This document shows positions 16,996-25,492 of a stretch of 44,796 nucleotides of DNA, piece by piece. Origin of the DNA: Gammaproteobacteria bacterium (lineage in GTDB: Bacteria > Pseudomonadota > Gammaproteobacteria > GCA-2400775); assembly GCA_015492075.1 (NCBI GenBank), contig WGFU01000007.1:1-44796 (forward strand), in the 5' to 3' direction. Below the pieces are notes generated by a model, which saw only the letters and a program-made list of their open reading frames with translations, was not told the DNA's origin and did no database searches. The position numbers were made by a program, and so were the translations under genes. Positions within the stretch are counted from its first letter, which is position 1. Each line of letters opens with the position of its first letter.

Positions 16996-17580
16996 ATGGC
17001 AAAAAAATCGATAGGCTTACTGCGCGCCACCGACCCCGACTGGGTTCATGTCATTATAAAGAATTTTGACGCCTTCCTTGCTGACCATGCCAACTGTGAA
17101 CGCAAGGCATCATCATTAGCCATGAGTATGGTGGTACGTTACCCAGATCGGCCCAAAATCATTCCTGCACTGGTGGAACTGGCACAAGAAGAACTGGAAC
17201 ACTTTGCTCAGGTCTATGAGTTGATGGAAAAACGCGGCGTCAGCCTGGTCAAGGATGAACCCGACCCTTATGTTAACCAACTTGGCAAAAAAATGCGCCA
17301 CGGACGAGAAGATCGTTTTCTTGACCAATTGCTCGTGGCATCACTCATCGAATGTCGTGGTGCGGAGCGCTTCCGCATGATTGCCGAAGCACTCGAAGAC
17401 CCTGAACTCAGCCATTTTTATAAAGTGCTATGCGGTGTTGAGGCCAAACACGGTAATGTCTTTGTCGAGATGGCCTTACACTATTTCACTGAAGAAGACG
17501 TATACCCGCGCCTGCAAGAACTCGCCGAGTTCGAAGCAGACATTATTACAAAACTGGAATGGCGCGCTTCTCTGCATTAA
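16996..17580 (+). CDS. miaE: tRNA-(ms2io6A)-hydroxylase MiaE
   Basis: It hydroxylates the isopentenyl group of ms2i6A37 in tRNA, using oxygen and a non-haem di-iron site. The 194-residue all-helical protein carries the ferritin-like ligand set: Glu35 in NCERKASS, Glu66 and His69 in EELEHF, Glu119 in IECRGAERF, and Glu149 and His152 in VEAKHGNVF. The N-terminal LRATDPDWV and the ligand pattern point to the MiaE family. No other tRNA-modification gene is adjacent, but DUF4389 follows 33 bp later on the same strand. Confidence 0.92.
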   Translation: MAKKSIGLLRATDPDWVHVIIKNFDAFLADHANCERKASSLAMSMVVRYPDRPKIIPALVELAQEELEHFAQVYELMEKRGVSLVKDEPDPYVNQLGKKMRHGREDRFLDQLLVASLIECRGAERFRMIAEALEDPELSHFYKVLCGVEAKHGNVFVEMALHYFTEEDVYPRLQELAEFEADIITKLEWRASLH

Positions 17581-17613
17581 GCTTAGCTAACAGACAAACA
17601 CCGGGATGAGCTA

Positions 17614-17934
17614 ATGGAAGATGACACCAAAGAAAATATGATGAGTCGCACCACGTGGCTGCGACTATTCTTTATGTTTATTTTCGGTCTGTTGCTGGTT
17701 CTCGCACTCTACGTCGCTGGCGCTGTCGCGCTCATACAATTCGGCTTTGTTTTATTCACTGGCGAACGTGGCGAACGCCTAGCTAGTTTTGCTAATCAAC
17801 TGAGCCAATATATCAACCAATGCGTTCGCTTTTTATTGTTTGACAGCGAAGAACATCCTTTTCCTTTTGATGACTGGCCGAAGGTGCAAACTAACACCGA
17901 TGACCCATCACACAAAGAAAACATTAGTATATAA
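17614..17934 (+). CDS. DUF4389 membrane protein
   Basis: A 106-residue protein with one long hydrophobic stretch at ~15-48 (probably a helical hairpin) and a C-terminal cytoplasmic or periplasmic tail. The tail has FLLFDSEEHPFPFDDWP; the FPFDDWP ending is the mark of DUF4389. Function is unknown. It may be cotranscribed with miaE, 33 bp upstream. The start could also be one of the two Met codons at positions 9-10, but ATG 17614 has GGGATGAG ahead of it. Confidence 0.78.
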   Translation: MEDDTKENMMSRTTWLRLFFMFIFGLLLVLALYVAGAVALIQFGFVLFTGERGERLASFANQLSQYINQCVRFLLFDSEEHPFPFDDWPKVQTNTDDPSHKENISI

Positions 17935-17975
17935 ACATAAAGACCTGCCATGTCGTAGCGCCTAGAGTCTGAGTT

Positions 17976-18001
17976 GTCATTCCTGCCAAGGCAGGAATGA
18001 C
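17976..18001. repeat. Perfect 12-bp palindrome GTCATTCCTGCC, likely dispersed repeat or bidirectional terminator
   Basis: The arms GTCATTCCTGCC and GGCAGGAATGAC flank AA. It stands between the convergent DUF4389 and redoxin genes. Palindromes of this GTCATTCC...GGAATGAC kind are often dispersed in proteobacterial genomes. No T run follows, so attenuation by this hairpin is possible but not shown. Only one copy was noticed in the window. Confidence 0.75.
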
Positions 18002-18043
18002 GCGCGCACAATTCTTACCCAGAATTAACAGAGGCTCACTGGG

Positions 18044-18646
18044 CTAAGCTTCCGCTCTTACCCCGGTAAAATACTCTGGCGCATTATCAGGTTTCCATTT
18101 GATATTACAACCCATGCTGGGGATTTGATTGTCAATTTGTGCTTCGCCTGCTAATACACAGCGAATGGCATTCCTGATATCTTTACCGGTCACTTCTACT
18201 TCGTTACTTGGACGCGCATCATCGAACTGGCCGCGATAAACCAGCTTACGATCAGCATCGAATAAAAAGAAATCGGGTGTGCACGCAGCTGAGTATGCTT
18301 TGGCAACCTCCTGCGTAGCGTCAAACAAGTAAGGAAAGGTATAGCCCTTGGCCTTAACACGCTCTGCAATTTTCTCCGGACTATCGTCGGGATAATTATC
18401 GGCATCATTCGAACAGATAGCGACAATAGCCACATCATCATTGTCTTTATAATCGTTGCCCAGTTCCAACAGACCATCTTCTATACGTAGAACATAAGGA
18501 CAGTGATTACAGGTGAACATAATCAATAATGCTTTTGCACCGGTAAAATCCTGTAAGGATTTTTGCTTGCCTGTAGCGGGCTCAAGCAGGGAAAAATCAG
18601 GGGCTGTGGTCCCGAGTTCCAACATTGTCGATACGGTGCGCACCAT
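18044..18646 (-). CDS. Thioredoxin-family protein (AhpC/TSA-redoxin type)
   Basis: The 200-residue protein has the thioredoxin fold: PDFSLLEPATG near the start, a CxxC redox site in MFTCNHCPYV (~44-53), AICSNDADNYPDDS, the cis-Pro region ACTPDFFLFD, and LVYRGQFDDARP. These match the 'redoxin, CNHCPY' group often annotated as thioredoxin-family or TlpA-like, with no export signal, so cytoplasmic. The target is unknown. ATG 18646 has TAGGAGAAT ahead of it and an extended -10 promoter stands about 40 bp further up. Confidence 0.85.
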   Translation of the reverse strand: MVRTVSTMLELGTTAPDFSLLEPATGKQKSLQDFTGAKALLIMFTCNHCPYVLRIEDGLLELGNDYKDNDDVAIVAICSNDADNYPDDSPEKIAERVKAKGYTFPYLFDATQEVAKAYSAACTPDFFLFDADRKLVYRGQFDDARPSNEVEVTGKDIRNAIRCVLAGEAQIDNQIPSMGCNIKWKPDNAPEYFTGVRAEA

Positions 18647-18681
18647 TATTATTCTCCTAAATTACTGACTAAACAGGTGAA

Positions 18682-18690
18682 ATTATACCA
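18682..18690 (-). promoter_or_regulatory. Extended -10 promoter (TGGTATAAT) of the redoxin gene
   Basis: On the minus strand TGG stands directly before a perfect TATAAT. No good -35 exists at 17 bp, which fits an extended -10 promoter. It lies about 36 bp ahead of the redoxin ATG, and between it and the lplT stop. Confidence 0.55.
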
Positions 18691-18718
18691 GCAAAAAACC
18701 CTTGCTCGTGAATTTCTA

Positions 18719-19873
18719 TTACTGACTTCTACCTAACTGCACAGCAATGGCCAACGTAACCAGAACAATACAAATCCCCAGCACTGCGATGGCGGCTACA
18801 GGCTGTGCCCCCATCGCAGCCGTGGCGGCATAAATGATCGAGGCGATCAGCATGGCAAGATTATTAAAAAAATTTTGTGCTGCAACCGTGCCACCCGCGC
18901 CAACACTCTTATGACCAATATCCTGCAATAACGCATTAACAGGAACGATGAACATGCCCCCGGTAACACCAATCAAAAATAGCGTAATGCGTGTGGAAAG
19001 CACCGTATCAAGCTGGCTAAAAACGATAACTAAAACGCCCATGGCATACGCTGCCCAGCGGATACGGCGCAGATCTCCCAGGTGAAAAAATCGTGCCGCC
19101 AAAGCCGATCCCAGGACAATACCTAACGCGATAAAGGCGGTTAACACTGCGATTTTGTCCGCCTCAAAAATGAACAGGACAAGCGGGGCCCAGGCTATCA
19201 GGGCCACACGCAATATGGCTGCCGACGCCCAAAACAGGGCCGAACCGATCAGGGCAAAATGCGCCTGCCTGTTATTGATCAGTGTTTTGCTCATAGAGAC
19301 AAACCGTTTGATATGCCCCGCTTGCCGGCTTCGCTGCGCCGGCAGAGGGCCGATTTTTGTCGCAATCAGGACCGATACAAAATAAAGGCCAATCACAAAC
19401 CATAGCGAAATCAATATAGATTGGCTCTTGGCTATGCTAGCACCCACTATGCTGCCAGCCAATATCGCGAGAATGGTGGCTCCCTCGATCCAGCCGTTTG
19501 CTTTAACCAATTCTTGCTCCGCCACTATCTCGGGCAAAATGCCATATTTAGCCGGACTGTACGTAGCGGCACCAACGCCGACAATGGCATAGGCAAGCAA
19601 GGGTTCTACCGAGGCAATCATCAAGCCCGTACCCAGTATCTTGATCAGGTTGGCGCTGACCATAACCTTGGGTTTGGCATGGCTATCGGCATAGGCACCC
19701 ACCCAGGGTGCCAGCACAACAAAGGCGATGAGAAAACTGGCTTGCAAGGCCGGCACGTACCAAGGCTGGGTGCTGGCGTTAGCGAAGACCCAGGTAATCG
19801 CGGTAAATAATATGGCATTATCGGCAAAGGCAGTCAGAAACTGCGTAGCGAGTAACTTTTTAAAATTATCCAC
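18719..19873 (-). CDS. lplT: Lysophospholipid transporter LplT (MFS)
   Basis: LplT flips lysophospholipids from the periplasmic to the cytoplasmic side of the inner membrane, where Aas re-acylates them. The 384-residue protein has about 12 hydrophobic segments in MFS order. Family marks include KLLATQFLTAFADNAILF at the start, APWVGAYADSHAKPKVM, YSPAKYGILPEIV and FIVPVNALLQDIGHKSVGAG. The GTG start at 19873 overlaps the aas stop by one base (TAGTG), so translation is likely coupled. The order aas-lplT is as in E. coli. It ends the operon; no strong terminator follows. Confidence 0.93.
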   Translation of the reverse strand: MDNFKKLLATQFLTAFADNAILFTAITWVFANASTQPWYVPALQASFLIAFVVLAPWVGAYADSHAKPKVMVSANLIKILGTGLMIASVEPLLAYAIVGVGAATYSPAKYGILPEIVAEQELVKANGWIEGATILAILAGSIVGASIAKSQSILISLWFVIGLYFVSVLIATKIGPLPAQRSRQAGHIKRFVSMSKTLINNRQAHFALIGSALFWASAAILRVALIAWAPLVLFIFEADKIAVLTAFIALGIVLGSALAARFFHLGDLRRIRWAAYAMGVLVIVFSQLDTVLSTRITLFLIGVTGGMFIVPVNALLQDIGHKSVGAGGTVAAQNFFNNLAMLIASIIYAATAAMGAQPVAAIAVLGICIVLVTLAIAVQLGRSQ

Positions 19874-22029
19874 TACTGTGCCATGAGTTCTTCGATGACT
19901 TGTTTTACGCCATTGAAGTCAATCTTGCCACTAGCCAGCAAAGGTATGCTTTCAGCGGTAAACACCTGCCGTGGAATATTAATCTCTGCAATGCCATTTG
20001 CTCGTATAAAATTCACTAATGCACTGCGCTTGGCATCGTGCTGCGTGGTCAACAGCGCCAGTTTTTCACCTTTTTTTTCATCCAACACAGTGATTACTGC
20101 ACTGATAGCTTCTGGCCATAATTGACAAGCCACTTCTTCCACTGCCGCCAATGAAACCATTTCACCGCCAATTTTAGCGAAACGTTTGGCACGGCCGACA
20201 ATATGGATAAAACCGTCGTCCACTTTGACAATATCGCCGGTGTCATGCCAACCGTCACCAAACAGCGTGCTGGGTGGTGCCAGAGTTGCAGGACGCTCAT
20301 GGAAGTAATAACCGAGCATGACATTCGGACCTTTAACATGTAAACGGCCGCCTTCTTCCACACCTGCCACGGGTTCTAACTGATACTCGATTCGCGGTAG
20401 CAAGCGTCCAACACTACCTTCACGGTATTCAATAGGGGTATTTACACTGAGAACAGGGCTAGTTTCAGTGACACCGTAACCCTCTAGGATACGCACGCCG
20501 AATTTATGCATCCATATGTTACGCGTTTCATCGCGCAGCTTTTCCGCACCAGCGATAACATAGCGCAGATTATAAAAATCATAGGGATGCGCATGTTTGG
20601 CATAGCCCGCCAGAAAGGTATTAGTGCCAAATAATACGGTGGCTTTGGTATTGTAAACGACATCTGGAATTATTTTATAGTGTAAAGGGGATGGGTAGAG
20701 AAATGTTTTCATGCCAGACAGCAAGGGTAAGAAGGTACCACCGGTCAAACCAAAGGAATGAAACATAGGCAAGACATTGAGCACGGTATCACCGGGGCCA
20801 AAATCAATACGCGCTGCGATCTGCGCAGTATTGGCGACAATATTGCGATGCGATAATACAACGCCTTTAGGTTCACCTTCAGAACCGGAAGTAAATAAAA
20901 TCACAGCGCGATCAACAGGCAATAGCTCGCCACTGAGTGCTGCTATCGTGGCTCGTGGCCGGTGTGCCTGCCACAGGCCACGCAGCTTATCGACAGTGCT
21001 AATTTCAGCCGCCAGATCCTCCAGATAGTGAATGCTGACATGCTGTTTAAGCTCTTCTATTACGCTTTCAAGCTCGGCTGCTGCAATAAATGCACGCGAA
21101 GTAATGACGTTTTTTAGTGCCGCCGTTTCGCAGGCGGAAATAACACCGTTAACACCAATACTAAAATTCAGCATCGCAGGGACGCGGCCACTGGTTTGCA
21201 GTGCCAGCACCGTAACAATATTAGCAACGGCGTTAGGCAGCAGTACGCCAACATTTTCATTTTTTTCAGTCAAGCCGCTCAAGACCTTGGCCAGAATAAA
21301 ACTGCGCATCAGTAAAGATCGATAGGTCAATGGCGTGCGCTTCATATCTTCAACGACGACTCGGTTCCAGCCATGGGTTGTTGCCGCGCTAATAATTGCT
21401 TGCAGCAGGGTCTTGTCATAGTGCGAAGTCTCAAACATCATGTCGGTCATGATGTGGTATAAAGCGTTAGCGCCATATTCCCGTTTTTTCGCGACACTGA
21501 GATGCTCAGGCGCCTTAATAACTTGTGGCGGACAAATGGTTAGCGTGATCTTGGGAAAAAGCCGTGAATGATATTTATTGTTGAGATAGGATAGTTTGGA
21601 ATATTGGGCACCAGCTATTCGCAACGGCAGAATGGTGGCGCCCGATCGCTCTGCGACCAAGCCCGGCCCAGGATAGATCTTCATGAGTGCGCCGGTCACT
21701 GTAATACGCCCTTCCGGAAAGATGACGACTTTATTACCGGCTTGCAAGTTTCGTATCAGGGCTTTCATCGACAGCGGATTATCGCCATCCATCGGGAAGA
21801 CACTAACAAGCTTAAGTATCACACTGAATTTTTTTGCCCATTGCGTATCAATGGCGAAACTGACCCGATCAGGCAAAAATACGGCCAGTAACAGGCCATC
21901 AAGCAAAGATACGTGGTTGGCTACTATGAGCACCCGCTCACCGGCGGCTTCGTAGTGCTCCATTCCCTTTAATTCAACTCTGAACAGTAGCCGTAACAAG
22001 TACTGCAATGATATTTTCAGGAAATGCAT
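19873..22029 (-). CDS. aas: Bifunctional 2-acyl-GPE acyltransferase / acyl-ACP synthetase
   Basis: Aas re-acylates lysophosphatidylethanolamine at the inner membrane, using acyl groups activated on ACP. The 718 residues divide in two. Residues ~1-200 are a PlsC-type acyltransferase with NHVSLLDGLL (catalytic His-x4-Asp) and FPEGRITVTG. Residues ~220-718 are an AMP-binding domain with FTSGSEGEPKGVVLSHRN, EGYGVTETSPV, HDTGDIV and GRAKRFAKIGGEMVSL. Length (E. coli Aas is 719) and order agree with the family. It starts 11 bases after the TetR stop and runs into lplT, forming one transcription unit. Confidence 0.95.
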   Translation of the reverse strand: MHFLKISLQYLLRLLFRVELKGMEHYEAAGERVLIVANHVSLLDGLLLAVFLPDRVSFAIDTQWAKKFSVILKLVSVFPMDGDNPLSMKALIRNLQAGNKVVIFPEGRITVTGALMKIYPGPGLVAERSGATILPLRIAGAQYSKLSYLNNKYHSRLFPKITLTICPPQVIKAPEHLSVAKKREYGANALYHIMTDMMFETSHYDKTLLQAIISAATTHGWNRVVVEDMKRTPLTYRSLLMRSFILAKVLSGLTEKNENVGVLLPNAVANIVTVLALQTSGRVPAMLNFSIGVNGVISACETAALKNVITSRAFIAAAELESVIEELKQHVSIHYLEDLAAEISTVDKLRGLWQAHRPRATIAALSGELLPVDRAVILFTSGSEGEPKGVVLSHRNIVANTAQIAARIDFGPGDTVLNVLPMFHSFGLTGGTFLPLLSGMKTFLYPSPLHYKIIPDVVYNTKATVLFGTNTFLAGYAKHAHPYDFYNLRYVIAGAEKLRDETRNIWMHKFGVRILEGYGVTETSPVLSVNTPIEYREGSVGRLLPRIEYQLEPVAGVEEGGRLHVKGPNVMLGYYFHERPATLAPPSTLFGDGWHDTGDIVKVDDGFIHIVGRAKRFAKIGGEMVSLAAVEEVACQLWPEAISAVITVLDEKKGEKLALLTTQHDAKRSALVNFIRANGIAEINIPRQVFTAESIPLLASGKIDFNGVKQVIEELMAQ

Positions 22030-22040
22030 CTCCGTTGCCC

Positions 22041-22664
22041 TCAGGATGGCTGCGTTAGTGGCTCGATATTACCGAACATGAAACCAGATAAGTATGTGTA
22101 AATCAGTGTGCGCGTCAGCGCCTTTGCATCAAAATAGGCGCGATGATGCAGATGGCTGCTCGTGCTAACCACACAGATACCATGGATTGCACTCCATAAG
22201 GCGCGTGCTGCGATAGCAATTTCCTTGCTGTTACGGGTCGGCGCAAGGCGTGCCAGTGAGGTCTCAACCAGCGTAAAGATAGCTTCGACAACCTTGTCCA
22301 GCTCGTCATTATCGCCGACCGTACTACTCCCTCTAGCCAAAAGTCGCCATCGGCCAGGATATTGCTCAGCCAAGGCAAGGTAGCACATCGCCAACACAAA
22401 TATGGTTGCCTGTGGGTCGGCTTCATCTTTAACAGCGAAACGCATATCCGAATAAAGACGCTGTAACAACTCGGAGCTCACCTGTAATAGCAAATCATCA
22501 AGATTTCGAAACACGAGGTATAAAGTGCCAACCGTATAGCCCATACCCTGAGCGACAGAACGGGTAGTCACCTTGGCATTCTCGTCTCGGTCGACAATAT
22601 TCAATACGGATCGTATTGCCAGGTCTCGAAGCTGCTCCCTGCTGTGATCGTTACGTCTGGCCAT
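22041..22664 (-). CDS. TetR-family repressor of the aas-lplT operon
   Basis: A 207-residue regulator. The N-terminal ~55 residues carry the TetR helix-turn-helix: REQLRDLAIRSVLNIVD, then TTRSVAQGMGYTVGTLYLVF. The rest is an all-helical ligand/dimer domain with WSAIHGICVVS, of the WHG type. ATG 22664 is chosen; a GTG lies two codons earlier. It is the first gene of a unit with aas and lplT, 11 bp from aas. Two palindromic sites upstream suggest it represses its own operon. A lipid-like inducer (acyl-CoA, lysophospholipid or free fatty acid) is plausible but only inferred. Confidence 0.9.
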   Translation of the reverse strand: MARRNDHSREQLRDLAIRSVLNIVDRDENAKVTTRSVAQGMGYTVGTLYLVFRNLDDLLLQVSSELLQRLYSDMRFAVKDEADPQATIFVLAMCYLALAEQYPGRWRLLARGSSTVGDNDELDKVVEAIFTLVETSLARLAPTRNSKEIAIAARALWSAIHGICVVSTSSHLHHRAYFDAKALTRTLIYTYLSGFMFGNIEPLTQPS

Positions 22665-22698
22665 TAGCACTGCCTATTCTAGGCGATCTCACACTTAA

Positions 22699-22743
22699 TT
22701 AAACACTGTTTATTTTTCTCGTAACTTATTAAACATTGTTTAA
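22699..22743 (-). promoter_or_regulatory. Two TetR-type operators (TTAAACA-N-TGTTTAA) 30 bp apart
   Basis: Site 1, 22699-22713: TTAAACA, C, TGTTTAT (one mismatch in the outer arm). Site 2, 22729-22743: TTAAACA, T, TGTTTAA (perfect 7-bp arms). Centres are 30 bp apart, about three helical turns. They lie 35-80 bp ahead of the tetR ATG, and site 1 may overlap the -35 of a promoter whose -10 (TAGAAT) lies near 22676-22681. The symmetry and length are typical of TetR dimers. Confidence 0.75.
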
Positions 22744-22860
22744 TTTGTCAAGCATCCGCTTGGCTCGACTCAATTCATTATGGTTGGGGCATCGAATAGG
22801 ATGCGGGATTAGTGCCGTCGTCTTCGCACGCCACGACACAACACGGCCATGCATGGCACA

Positions 22861-22896
22861 ATAAAAAAGGCCAGACAGCTACCGCTGTCTGGCCTT
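22861..22896 (-). terminator. Rho-independent terminator of the cytochrome lipoprotein gene
   Basis: On the minus strand a 13-bp perfect stem AAGGCCAGACAGC/GCTGTCTGGCCTT with a 4-base loop is followed by TTTTAT. It lies about 23 bases after the stop of the cytochrome gene. Confidence 0.92.
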
Positions 22897-22918
22897 CATT
22901 CAAAACCTGCCTTAGTGC

Positions 22919-23761
22919 TTAAAGGCCGAGCACAAAGTCCACCAAGGTTTCAATGTTCTCATCGCTGACCCGAGGCGAATAGGGAGGCATGGCGGCAGTA
23001 ATGCCTTGATCGGCCCAAACCCCTTTACCACCTTTGGCAACCTTGGTCAGCAAACGGGCCTTGGCAGCCACCTTGTCGTCGGCATATTTTGCCGCAACAT
23101 CTTTCCACGCTGGCCCAAGTACCTTGCGATCAATCGCATGACAGGCAAAGCAACCGCTCTTTTTCGCCAGTGCAGTGCCATCTTCCATGCTGACAGTGGC
23201 CATCGCTTCAGTGGCTTCTTCAACCGCTGTGGCTGCATCTTCACCAGCGTCAATCCCAAACATGGAATGCGCGTTATTCATGGCCTCTTTCATCTCGCCA
23301 GAAGCAGCTGATGAGTCGACCATACTTTCAGCCTTATCCATCATAGCCTTGTCTTCCATCATGCCTTTTGCACTATCCATCATGTCGCTACCTTTGGGCA
23401 TCATTGTCTCAGCTTTTTCCATCATGCCGGAATCCGTGGCCATTGCTTCGGCCTTATCCATCATAGCGCCGTCTTCAGCCATTTCTTTCATGCTATCTAC
23501 AGCTTCAGCGGTCTTGTCCATATTGTCATCAGTCATTTCTTTGGCTGTGTCAGTATTGTCTTCCATTGCTTCTTTCGCCGTTTCCAGCGCCGCATCTGTA
23601 GCCTGATCACCCTGCTCTTTGCCACCCATAGACTCCATCACAGTGGAGGGAGTAGAAGGCACACTATTAATCGGGCGCGATTTATTGATTTCATGTTCAT
23701 CATCACTACATGCACCTAACATAAGTGCAGTGACGACAAGGGCCATAGTTGTGTATTTCAT
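22919..23761 (-). CDS. Lipoprotein c-type cytochrome with methionine-rich repeat stalk
   Basis: From ATG 23761 (AAGGAG 9 bases ahead) the product has 280 residues. A lipoprotein signal ends in LMLGAC (Cys18), so it should be anchored to a membrane facing the periplasm. Residues ~40-195 are low-complexity, rich in Ala, Glu, Asp, Lys and about two dozen Met. Met pairs fall at 113/114, 120/121, 127/128, 134/135 and 140/141, roughly every seven residues. Residues ~195-280 form a class I cytochrome c: haem site CFACH (204-208), GPAWKDVAAKYA and axial Met258 in AAMPPYSP. The C-terminal domain resembles cytochrome c551/c552. It probably carries electrons in the periplasm; the stalk's role is unknown. 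Confidence 0.88.
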   Translation of the reverse strand: MKYTTMALVVTALMLGACSDDEHEINKSRPINSVPSTPSTVMESMGGKEQGDQATDAALETAKEAMEDNTDTAKEMTDDNMDKTAEAVDSMKEMAEDGAMMDKAEAMATDSGMMEKAETMMPKGSDMMDSAKGMMEDKAMMDKAESMVDSSAASGEMKEAMNNAHSMFGIDAGEDAATAVEEATEAMATVSMEDGTALAKKSGCFACHAIDRKVLGPAWKDVAAKYADDKVAAKARLLTKVAKGGKGVWADQGITAAMPPYSPRVSDENIETLVDFVLGL

Positions 23762-23943
23762 TATAACGGTCTCCTTAATGTGAATCAGGCAAGTACAGTG
23801 GCTCATTGCTACAGCAGTCTATATTAACGCAGCGCTGATAATGGCGCTATCATCGCTGATTTAGCAACAACATGCAATTTGGCTAAAATCACAAGTGAAG
23901 AATGACAGCAACGGCAAACAACATAAGCTTGCAGACAATAAAA

Positions 23944-25353
23944 CTAGTGTTGACGCAGTTTCTCTAATGACTCGCGCAGTCGATCGTTATGCATTCGCAA
24001 GGTCGATTGTAGTTGGCTATCGGCATTACACTCGCGCTCAAGAAATGCATTAAATGTACGTTGAGCGCTGCCTATTTGCCATGCCAGCTCGTTCTGCATT
24101 AACTCTATTTCATTGATTTCGAGTAACACGGAATCATCGATGCCATCATCGATCTGTCCAACCCAGCCCAGTAACTCATCGCGTGCCATTCCTGATGTGG
24201 TAATACTGTTTAGCACCTGCATGAATGTTCGCAACGAGACTCGCCCCTTGGGGCCACTTTCAATTTTGCTCAACGCGCCAGCAATCTGCTTCATCGAGCT
24301 CACCGCCTGCTTAAGATAGCTGATACGATGGGCCAACAGTGGGGCATACTGAGCGTTCCCCTGTGGATGCGCCACTGGCGTCGGCTCCAAACCGGATTTG
24401 CGTAGAATATCCACGCTGGCGCAGTAAATATCGTAAAAATGGGTGTTAGAATTCAAACGTAAGAACGGCATGGCATCGCGCAGGTTACGACCTGTTTTGA
24501 CAAATATGCCCATACGCAGGGCCTGCAGCGCATCCGACATTCCCACTATCTGACCTAAGATTGATAAACTGCTCTCGTCCTTTGTTGCCGGATAACCCGT
24601 ACCATCACAGCGTTCATGGTGCTCCAACACCGCTTGCGATACTGACTCAGGCAGCTCGCGGTAGCCTTTCAACACCAACTGCCCAATGACCACATGGCTT
24701 TGGATCGCGCGCCAGTCGTTAACGCTTGCCTCACCTTTGTTATTAAAAATCTCAGGCGAGATATGAAGGAAACCAATATCGTGTGTCAGGCCAGCAAGAA
24801 ATGCAGCATAGATATCGTCTTTATGTAAACTCATCTCACGCGCAATTAAGGCAGCCAACCATGAACTAAACAAGGCTTTGTGAAACTGGTCTGGCAAACG
24901 CAGCTTCATCACAGTCATTTTTTGCGCCAGAATACTGGGCAGATGCATCCCCTGTATGAGCCGCTCCATCTCTTGCGTAAAACCTAGATGCCGCTGCATT
25001 GTATAAATATCGGCGTGCGCTTCAAAGAAGCGAGAATATTCAGCAAGCAAGCTTTTATTGGTCAAGGCATCCTTAACCCGCACCTGCTCTTCTAAAGGTT
25101 TGAGTAGTCGGTGTTGCAGCAAACGCTGCGCGCAGCCTTCATCAATATTAGCGTGCTTACGTATCAGTAACTGGCCTCGACTATCAAAAATATCTTCTGT
25201 AGAGACAACATTATTGGTTTTATTGATATTGGCAAGATAGCCTGCATAGGGGTCGGGCTGAGTGATACGAAGGTCAGCGCTCTCTCGGCCTAGGCCAGCA
25301 CTGGAGATCTTGCTCGGCGCTGACTGTTCCTTTTTTTTTGCGCCTGGGGTCAT
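23944..25353 (-). CDS. HD-GYP domain protein (c-di-GMP phosphodiesterase candidate)
   Basis: The 469-residue protein has an N-terminal ~150-residue part without a named domain. Next is an HD-GYP core: THDIG with the His191-Asp192 pair, QSHVVIGQLVL, then HHERCDGTGYP (245-255), a full HHExxDGxGYP motif, and VGMSDALQALR. HD-GYP enzymes break c-di-GMP or cGAMP to nucleotides. The C-terminal ~130 residues are helical, with coiled-coil character in LQSTLRMHNDRLRESLEKL. No membrane helix or receiver domain is present, so its input signal is unclear. It lies upstream of nothing in tight spacing; cheV is 139 bp away on the same strand. Confidence 0.88.
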   Translation of the reverse strand: MTPGAKKKEQSAPSKISSAGLGRESADLRITQPDPYAGYLANINKTNNVVSTEDIFDSRGQLLIRKHANIDEGCAQRLLQHRLLKPLEEQVRVKDALTNKSLLAEYSRFFEAHADIYTMQRHLGFTQEMERLIQGMHLPSILAQKMTVMKLRLPDQFHKALFSSWLAALIAREMSLHKDDIYAAFLAGLTHDIGFLHISPEIFNNKGEASVNDWRAIQSHVVIGQLVLKGYRELPESVSQAVLEHHERCDGTGYPATKDESSLSILGQIVGMSDALQALRMGIFVKTGRNLRDAMPFLRLNSNTHFYDIYCASVDILRKSGLEPTPVAHPQGNAQYAPLLAHRISYLKQAVSSMKQIAGALSKIESGPKGRVSLRTFMQVLNSITTSGMARDELLGWVGQIDDGIDDSVLLEINEIELMQNELAWQIGSAQRTFNAFLERECNADSQLQSTLRMHNDRLRESLEKLRQH

Positions 25354-25492
25354 ACCGTTTTTAATTAACGTTATCTATTATTATTGAATAATCGCTCTAA
25401 CTGCTTATTGATAATTGAAAACTCAAGCAATCCAGCTTATAGCCCGCCATAGCTATCAAGGTATCGATTGTTTGACAGCTATGACACAGCAT

